This document shows, piece by piece, positions 58,296 to 64,000 of a stretch of 64,000 nucleotides of DNA. The DNA lies in contig NZ_JOOE01000005.1 in NCBI RefSeq assembly GCF_000712135.1, positions 53,255 through 117,254 of the forward strand, in the 5' to 3' direction. How positions within the stretch are numbered: position 1 is the stretch's first letter; each line of letters opens with the position of its first letter. Position numbers and translations under genes: made by a program. The notes under the pieces are model-generated. The model saw nothing but the letters and a program-made list of their open reading frames with translations, had not been told where the DNA came from and made no database searches. Source of the DNA: Sphingomonas sp. UNC305MFCol5.2 (GTDB lineage: Bacteria; Pseudomonadota; Alphaproteobacteria; Sphingomonadales; Sphingomonadaceae).

Positions 58296-60620
58296 ATGAA
58301 CCTGCGTATTCTTTTGCTCGCTGCTTCCGCCTTGTGCGCGAGTCCTGCAGCCGCACAGTCGCTTGCCACGGTCGACCGCAACGGCAGCATGGTATCGATC
58401 GAGGCCTATGGCCCGAACATCGTGCATGTGACGATCGCGCTCGACAGGAAGGAACTCGATCAGGGACCGGGCTACGGGATCAGCGCCAAGGCGAGTTCGG
58501 CCGGCTGGGCGCATCGCAGCGACCCATCCGGCGACGTCTTCACTTCGTCCGCGCTTCGCGTGACGGTCAACGCCGAGCCCTGGCCAAAGCCTCCGACCCA
58601 GATGCAACGCTATTTCGCGCCTTCGCTCCCGCCGGTGTCGATCTCGATCTCGGGTGCCGACGGGCGCGAGATCACCCGGATGAACGGGTGGGAACTGGCG
58701 CCGCAGATGGTGAACGGGGAAAAGACCTTCCGCGCAGGCGCGAGCTTCGCCGACACCGCTGACACGCATTATTACGGCCTCGGGCAGAACCAGGAGGGCA
58801 TCCTCGATCTGCGCGGACGCACGATCGACTGCCGCCACAATTACGATGCGCCTGCCGGCGAGACCGTATGCGTCCCGTTCCTCGTGACCAACAAGGGCTA
58901 TGGCATCGTCTGGGACAATCCGTCGGCGACCGCCGTCTCGCCCGGCCTTCACGGATCGACGCGCTTCCAGTCGGAGGTCGGCGAGCGGGTCTCGTTCTTC
59001 GTCATCACCGGGAAAAGCACCGACGAGATATACGCGGGCTATGCGAAGCTGACCGGAGAGACGCCTCTGCCGCCAAAGGCCGCATTCGGGCTCATCCAGA
59101 GCAAGGCACGCTATGAAAATCGCGACGAACTGATGCGCGTCGCGGAAGGTTATCGCAGCCGGAAATACCCGCTCGACATCATGGTCCTCGACTGGTTCCA
59201 CTGGACACGGATGGGGCAGCTCGACATCGATCGGAACGCCTTCCCCGATCCTGCCGGCATGAACCGGGAGCTCCACGAGCGAGGCCTGCATTCGATCATC
59301 AGCGTCTGGCCGCGCTTCGAACGCGAATCGCGCTATTACGACATGCTCTCGGCGAAGGGGTGGCTGCTCAAGGATCCCGATGGCCACACCGCGGATGGCC
59401 TCGCGGTACGCTCAGATCGCGCCGGCGCGCTGCTCGACAGCACCAATCCGGAGGCGCGGCAGTGGTTCTGGACGAAGATCCGCGACAATATCGCTAGCGA
59501 GGGCTTCGACTGGTTCTGGCTCGACGAAACCGAGCCGGACCTCGTCCCGAGCGGTCATTTCTATTCGATCGGATCGGGCGATCGCTATTACAATCTCTAT
59601 CCCCTGGTTCATCCGAGCAGCGTCGCGGAAGGGTCGGCTCGCGACTTCCCCGACAAGCGTAACCTGATACTAGCGCGCGCCGCGTATCTGGGGGCGCAGC
59701 GCCATGGCTCCCTGTTCTGGTCGTCGGACATCCATTCGACATGGGAAGCCCTGCGCCGTCAGGTACCGACCGGTCTCAACTTCACTGCGAGCGGACTGGC
59801 TTATTGGGGCAGCGACACTGGCGGCTGGATGTGGCCGAGCGGACCAAAGGCGGAGCGTCCAGTGCTCGTCGATCCGACGGGCGCCACTGCCATGGGGCAG
59901 GATTATACCGACTATCCCGAGCTGTTCGTGCGCTGGTTCCAGTACAACACCTTTACGCCGACGCTGCGCATTCACGGTCAGCGACCGGCAACCGCCATCT
60001 GGGAATATGGCAAAGCCGCCGAGCCGATCCTCGCCGACTATCTGCGGCTTCGCTATGCGCTCATCCCCTATCTCTATTCGCTCGGCCGGCAGACCTATGA
60101 AACGGGCGCACCGTTCATGCGCGCGCTGTTCATGGACTTCCCCGATGATCCGGCGGTCGTGAATATCGGCGACGAGTACATGCTCGGGTCGGCTTTCCTC
60201 GTGGCGCCGGTCACCGAACAGGGACGCACGAGCCGCCGCGTCTATCTGCCCAAAGGGAGCGACTGGTACGATTACTGGACCAACCAGCGATACACCGGCG
60301 GCCAGACCATCGACGCTGCGGCACCGATCGAGCGGATCCCGGTCTATGTCCGCGCCGGATCGATCCTGCCCATCGGCGCACCGGTCTCGAGCACGGCGGA
60401 GAAGCAAAAGCTGCAGGCGATCCGCGTCTATCCGGGACGGGACGCACGGTTCACTCTGTATGACGACGACGGCACCACCAACGCGTATCGCCGGGGCGGT
60501 GGAACCAAGACCGAGCTCATCTGGAACGACGGCAGCGGGACGCTCTCCAGCAAGACCAAATTTCCGCTGGGGCAGGATGTAGCGCAACTGGTGCAGGTGG
60601 TGAGCGCTACGGCCCCATGA
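58296..60620 (+). CDS. GH31-family glycosidase (alpha-xylosidase/alpha-glucosidase-like)
   Basis: A 774-residue exported enzyme with signal peptide 1-20. N-terminal beta-sandwich, then the GH31 barrel with nucleophile Asp410 in DWFWLDETEPD and acid/base Asp478 in LFWSSDIHSTWEAL, and C-terminal beta domains. The sequence style (NQEGILDLRG, RLRYALIPYLYSLGRQTYETG) resembles bacterial alpha-xylosidases of xyloglucan loci. It starts 43 nt after the GH43 gene behind AAGGGAAGAG. Confidence 0.92.
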   Translation: MNLRILLLAASALCASPAAAQSLATVDRNGSMVSIEAYGPNIVHVTIALDRKELDQGPGYGISAKASSAGWAHRSDPSGDVFTSSALRVTVNAEPWPKPPTQMQRYFAPSLPPVSISISGADGREITRMNGWELAPQMVNGEKTFRAGASFADTADTHYYGLGQNQEGILDLRGRTIDCRHNYDAPAGETVCVPFLVTNKGYGIVWDNPSATAVSPGLHGSTRFQSEVGERVSFFVITGKSTDEIYAGYAKLTGETPLPPKAAFGLIQSKARYENRDELMRVAEGYRSRKYPLDIMVLDWFHWTRMGQLDIDRNAFPDPAGMNRELHERGLHSIISVWPRFERESRYYDMLSAKGWLLKDPDGHTADGLAVRSDRAGALLDSTNPEARQWFWTKIRDNIASEGFDWFWLDETEPDLVPSGHFYSIGSGDRYYNLYPLVHPSSVAEGSARDFPDKRNLILARAAYLGAQRHGSLFWSSDIHSTWEALRRQVPTGLNFTASGLAYWGSDTGGWMWPSGPKAERPVLVDPTGATAMGQDYTDYPELFVRWFQYNTFTPTLRIHGQRPATAIWEYGKAAEPILADYLRLRYALIPYLYSLGRQTYETGAPFMRALFMDFPDDPAVVNIGDEYMLGSAFLVAPVTEQGRTSRRVYLPKGSDWYDYWTNQRYTGGQTIDAAAPIERIPVYVRAGSILPIGAPVSSTAEKQKLQAIRVYPGRDARFTLYDDDGTTNAYRRGGGTKTELIWNDGSGTLSSKTKFPLGQDVAQLVQVVSATAP

Positions 60621-60678
60621 ACCTGGTTCGCGAAAAGCCGCGTATCTCGTGCGACGCATGACTGAAGGAACGGTTCGA

Positions 60679-62298
60679 ATGTGGCGACTTTTGGCAAGGT
60701 GCGCGCTGATGCTCGCAACGGTCGCGTCCGCGCCTGCGTCGGCGCAAGAGCTTCCCCGGCTGGTTTCGCGCGACGGGCGCCATGCGTTGTTCGTCGACGG
60801 AGCCCCGTTCCTGATGCTCGGCGCGCAAGCCAATAATTCGAGCAACTATCCGGCGATGCTCCCGAGAGTCTGGCCGGTGATCGAGGCCATGCACGCCAAC
60901 ACGCTCGAAATCCCCATCGCCTGGGAGCAGGTAGAACCGGTCGAGGGGCAGTTCGACTTCTCGTTCCTCGATACTCTCGTCGAACAGGCCCGTGCGCGCA
61001 AGGTTCGGCTCGTGCTCCTGTGGTTCGCGACGTGGAAGAACACGGGTAACAGCTATGCGCCTGAATGGGTGAAGCGCGACACCGCCCGTTTTCCGCGCAT
61101 GAAGAAGCCCGACGGCACGACGCATTATGTGCTCAGCCCGCACGGGCGGAACACTCTCGAGGCCGACAAGCGTGCCTTCGTCATGATGATGCGGCACCTC
61201 GCGAAGATCGACGCCGACCACAATGTCATCATGGTGCAGCCCGAGAACGAGGCGGGCAGCTATGGCCTTGCCCGGGATCACGCGCGCGAGGCGGATCGCC
61301 TGTTCAAGGGCGATGTCCCCGCGGAGCTGGTCCGCGCGCTCAAGGTGAAGCCGGGAAGCTGGACCGCATTGTTCGGCAAGCGTGCGGAGCAATATTTCCA
61401 GACCTGGCACCTCGCCCGCTACATCGACGAAGTCGCCGCGGCGGGTAAGGCGGCGATGCCGCTCCCCATGTACGTGAACGCGGCGCTCGGCGACGCCTTC
61501 ACCGATGAGGGCGGCAATGTCGGCCCCTCGGGCGGGCCGAACTGGAACGTGATCCCGATATGGAAGGCGGCGGCGCCGCACATCGATCTCGTCGCGCCGG
61601 ACATCTACACGCGCGATGCGGCGGCGGTGGAAAGCTTTCTCGAAAAATATGCCCGGCCGGACAATGCCTTGATGGTGCCCGAGATCGGCAATGCACTGGA
61701 CTATGGGCGTTTCCTGTGGCCCGCGCTGGGCCGCGGCGCGATCGGCTTCGCGCCCTTCGGGATGGATGCCACCGGCTTCTTCAACTATCCGCTCGGCGCC
61801 AAGGCGCTCGATGCCGCGACCATGGAGGCGTTCGCCGGCCCATATGCTATGCTCGCACCGATGGCGCGCGATTGGGCGCGCATCGCTTTCGAGAACCCCG
61901 TTTGGGGTACGGCGAAGGGCGCGAAGACGCAGGCCAAAGTCTTCGGCCGTTGGAAAATCGCGGCGGAATATGGCCTGTGGCAGATGGGCGAACCGGGCTG
62001 GTCGAGCTGGAACAAAATCGATCCGCACCCGATGGCTGACGCGCCGGTCGGCGGATTGGTCGCGGCGCAGCTGGCACCGGACACCTTCCTGATCAGCGGG
62101 AGCCATGTCCGGGTCCGGCTGACGGCCGCCGGTACCGCGGTGAACCAACAGGCACAGATCATCAGCGCCGAAGAAGGCAGCTTCATCGCGGGCAAATGGA
62201 CGATGCGCCGCCGCTGGAATGGCGACCAGATCGATTACGGCCTCAATTTCACCGGCGAGCCCGTGATGCTCAAGGTGACGATGGGCCTTTATCGATAG
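60679..62298 (+). CDS. GH35-type glycosidase with DUF5597-like C-terminus
   Basis: A 539-residue exported enzyme. Signal peptide MWRLLARCALMLATVASA, a GH35-like barrel (IPIAWEQVEPVEGQFDF, the acid/base Glu191 in QPENEAGSYG, nucleophile-type Glu in LMVPEIGN), and a C-terminal beta domain (DUF5597-type) with the end LKVTMGLYR. It is likely a beta-galactosidase or related exoglycosidase. I chose the ATG at 60679, which has the signal peptide and GAAGGAAC upstream; GTG (60649) and ATG (60658) are in frame earlier. Confidence 0.85.
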   Translation: MWRLLARCALMLATVASAPASAQELPRLVSRDGRHALFVDGAPFLMLGAQANNSSNYPAMLPRVWPVIEAMHANTLEIPIAWEQVEPVEGQFDFSFLDTLVEQARARKVRLVLLWFATWKNTGNSYAPEWVKRDTARFPRMKKPDGTTHYVLSPHGRNTLEADKRAFVMMMRHLAKIDADHNVIMVQPENEAGSYGLARDHAREADRLFKGDVPAELVRALKVKPGSWTALFGKRAEQYFQTWHLARYIDEVAAAGKAAMPLPMYVNAALGDAFTDEGGNVGPSGGPNWNVIPIWKAAAPHIDLVAPDIYTRDAAAVESFLEKYARPDNALMVPEIGNALDYGRFLWPALGRGAIGFAPFGMDATGFFNYPLGAKALDAATMEAFAGPYAMLAPMARDWARIAFENPVWGTAKGAKTQAKVFGRWKIAAEYGLWQMGEPGWSSWNKIDPHPMADAPVGGLVAAQLAPDTFLISGSHVRVRLTAAGTAVNQQAQIISAEEGSFIAGKWTMRRRWNGDQIDYGLNFTGEPVMLKVTMGLYR

Positions 62299-62406
62299 AC
62301 GTCACAGCCACCAATGAGGCCTTCGTCGAGGCGGGTTCGCGAATGGCGGCCTGACTTGTCTGCTTCGGGGCGCATGCCGGTCGAAGCCCGCCAGCCCACG
62401 CACGGT

Positions 62407-63126
62407 TCAGGCGAACAATTCCGCAAGAAAGTCCGTCATCGCCCGCCAGCTCCGGCGATCGGCGCGTGGCTCATAGGCGATATTGCCCGGGCCCGCCCTG
62501 CCGACATCGGTGAAGGCGTGACCGGCATGGCCATAAGCATGGAGCTGCCAGTCGGCGCCGCACCTGGTGAGTTCCTCGGCAAGCGCGACGGTCGCGTCGG
62601 GCGGCGAGATCGGATCGTTCCAGCCGTGGCAGACGAGCAATTTCGCGGTGATCGGCGATGGGCCCGCATAATCCGGCGGATCATACACGCCGTGAAAGGA
62701 GATCCCGCCGCGAATGCCGAGCCCGGCACGCGCCATGTCGAGCACGCATTTGCCGCCGAAGCAGAAGCCGATCGCGGCAGCCGCGTCCGGATCTGCCTGC
62801 GGGAGGCCGGTCAGTGCAGCGAGCGACGCCGCGAGCCGGTCGCGGAGCAAAATGCGATCGGCGTTGAGCGCATCCATATAGCGGGCGCGGTCCTCGGATT
62901 GCAGCGCGGTGCGCTTGCCTTGCCCGAAGACATCGGCGGCAAGCGCGACATAGCCGAGTTCGGCCAACGCCTCGGCCTTGAGATTGTCCGCCTCCTTCTG
63001 GCCGAGCACATTGGGCAGGACGAGCACGCAGGGGCGGTGCCCTTCGACCGCTTCGTCCCATGCTGCGACGCCTTCGAACGGGCCGCCGGGGCCATCATAG
63101 ACCAAGGTCCGCCGAACGATCGCCAT
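62407..63126 (-). CDS. Dienelactone hydrolase family protein
   Basis: A 239-residue alpha/beta hydrolase with the Cys nucleophile at 122 in AIGFCFGGKCVLD, Asp in GWNDPISPPDA and His in HAYGHAGHAFT, the triad of dienelactone hydrolases. The usual natural role is hydrolysis of lactones; the substrate here is unknown. It is divergent from gpmA with 70 nt between. The gap 62299-62406 shows nothing. Confidence 0.92.
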   Translation of the reverse strand: MAIVRRTLVYDGPGGPFEGVAAWDEAVEGHRPCVLVLPNVLGQKEADNLKAEALAELGYVALAADVFGQGKRTALQSEDRARYMDALNADRILLRDRLAASLAALTGLPQADPDAAAAIGFCFGGKCVLDMARAGLGIRGGISFHGVYDPPDYAGPSPITAKLLVCHGWNDPISPPDATVALAEELTRCGADWQLHAYGHAGHAFTDVGRAGPGNIAYEPRADRRSWRAMTDFLAELFA

Positions 63127-63196
63127 TGGCTGTCTCCCGCTTGTTCGCGCCGCCGCAGTCGCTAAGGACCTGCGCAACGTGTTGCAAGGAGGCCCC

Positions 63197-63883
63197 ATGC
63201 CCAAGCTCGTCCTGATCCGCCACGGCCAGTCGGCGTGGAACCTCGAGAACCGTTTCACCGGCTGGTGGGACGTCGATCTGACCGAGCTGGGCGTCGAGGA
63301 AGCCTGGGCCGCAGGCGAGCTTCTGAAGGAGAAAGGGCTCGATTTCGACCTGACCTTCACCAGCTTCCAGAGCCGGGCGATCAAGACGCTCAACCTCGCG
63401 CTGGAAGCTATGGGGCGGCTGTGGCTGCCGACGGAGAAGAGCTGGAAATTGAACGAGCGCCATTATGGCGGCCTCACCGGGCTCAACAAGGCCGAGACCG
63501 CGGCGCTGCACGGCGACGAGCAGGTCAAGATCTGGCGCCGCAGCTTCGACGTGCCCCCGCCCCTCCCCGAAGAAGGCTCGCCCTGGGACCTGGCCAGGGA
63601 CGTACGCTATCACGGCGTGCCGATCCCGCAGACCGAGAGCCTCAAGGACACGATCGCGCGCGTGCTGCCTTATTGGGAGGAGCGGATCGCGCCGGAGATC
63701 CGCACGGGCAAGCGCGTGCTGATCTCGGCGCACGGCAATTCGCTGCGCGCGTTGGTCAAGCATCTGTCGGGGATCCCTGACGAAGAGATCGTCAACCTCG
63801 AGATTCCGACCGGGCAGCCGATCGTGTACGAGCTGGACGAGAAGCTTGTGGCGAGCGACCGCTATTATCTTAGCGAGCGGTGA
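63197..63883 (+). CDS. gpmA: 2,3-bisphosphoglycerate-dependent phosphoglycerate mutase
   Basis: A 228-residue glycolytic mutase interconverting 3- and 2-phosphoglycerate. The catalytic His9 is in LIRHGQSAWNLENRFTGW, RHYGGLTGLNKAETAALHGDE carries the substrate site, and the second His is in ISAHGNSLRALVKHL. The ATG follows AAGGAGG. Length and motifs are standard for dPGM. Confidence 0.96.
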   Translation: MPKLVLIRHGQSAWNLENRFTGWWDVDLTELGVEEAWAAGELLKEKGLDFDLTFTSFQSRAIKTLNLALEAMGRLWLPTEKSWKLNERHYGGLTGLNKAETAALHGDEQVKIWRRSFDVPPPLPEEGSPWDLARDVRYHGVPIPQTESLKDTIARVLPYWEERIAPEIRTGKRVLISAHGNSLRALVKHLSGIPDEEIVNLEIPTGQPIVYELDEKLVASDRYYLSER

Positions 63884-63890
63884 TCCTTTT

Positions 63891-63995
63891 AGCCCCTCCC
63901 CTTCAGGGGAGGGGTTGGGGTGGGGCCTGTCCGCGGGCGACGGTCTCGATGAGACATCCCCCACCCCCAACCCCTCCCCTGAAGGGGAGGGGCTT
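63891..63995. repeat. Large inverted repeat, family C-like, after gpmA
   Basis: Left arm starts AGCCCCTCCCCTTCAGGGGA (63891) and continues into GGGGTTGGGGTGGGG; the right arm ends AGGGGAGGGGCT (63995). Each arm carries CCCTCCCCTTCAGGGGAGGGG or its complement. It sits 8 nt after the gpmA stop and could end its transcript. The window ends just beyond. Confidence 0.85.
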
Positions 63996-64000
63996 AAGTG

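Noticed and set aside
1..64000. CRISPR arrays, prophage, IS elements, integrase/attachment sites
   Set aside because: No spaced direct-repeat array, transposase, integrase or phage structural gene was seen; the repeats are palindromic extragenic elements.

Overview
The window looks like chromosome of a GC-rich alphaproteobacterium of the Sphingomonadaceae (Sphingomonas type). Supporting signs are the order infA-maf-RNase E/G-yacG-tRNA-Phe, the run hisG-hisD-nusB-thiL-hppA, a large NAD-dependent glutamate dehydrogenase, a PAS_5 protein, CobS/CobT, two TonB-dependent receptors, tandem tryptophan-halogenase-like proteins next to glycoside hydrolases, and several families of GC-rich dispersed inverted repeats. 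No phage, IS element, CRISPR array or rRNA operon was seen.

Layout. 1-1100: tail of an L-fucose-type sugar acid pathway (amidohydrolase, SDR). 1125-3166 (minus): tRNA-Phe, yacG, RNase E/G, maf, infA. 3375-7867 (plus): acyl-CoA catabolism (thiolase, AMACR-type racemase, SDR, acyl-CoA dehydrogenase). 7877-9271: unrecognised membrane-anchored protein with a GDNN motif. 9513-15310 (minus): hppA, thiL, nusB, hisD, hisG. 15479-20992: DUF2332, DUF6157, epoxide-hydrolase-like protein, pirin, GST, BolA, DnaJ-like protein. 20989-27086: a nine-gene minus-strand run of VOC, GST, AHSA1, DUF1428, DUF899 and RibD-like proteins, divergent from an HxlR regulator. 27169-31170: CobS, an unknown membrane protein, CobT and a ribbon-helix-helix protein. 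31249-38320: iron region. 38787-46310: NAD-GDH, PAS_5 protein, tRNA-Thr, YcaQ-like protein. 46392-62298: LytTR two-component system, then a polysaccharide-utilisation locus. 62407-63883: dienelactone hydrolase and gpmA.

Most interesting system. At 31249-38320 a plus-strand operon (PiuA/Fiu-type receptor, Sel1-repeat protein, PiuC/YbiX hydroxylase) converges on a minus-strand operon (PepSY membrane protein, DUF2271 protein, DUF4198 protein, ApbE flavin transferase). The DUF2271 protein carries DGVSGAT, a match to the ApbE flavinylation signal, which predicts covalent FMN on Thr103. Both promoter regions carry a similar 17-bp GCGAA-N3-TTCGC-like element. My reading is an iron-regulated catecholate siderophore import system with its own periplasmic flavin/haem ferric reductase, standing where Pseudomonas keeps the PepSY protein PiuB.

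Polysaccharide locus. A TonB receptor ending in a strong intrinsic terminator is followed by two halogenase-like flavoproteins and GH39, GH43, GH31 and GH35-type enzymes. The first four enzyme genes are joined by 4-nt ATGA overlaps. The enzymes suggest debranching of a xylose- and galactose-bearing hemicellulose. A LytS/LytTR pair lies just upstream and may regulate it.

A candidate structured RNA family occurs twice (about 16951-17012 and 38597-38668): two conserved blocks around a variable GC hairpin.
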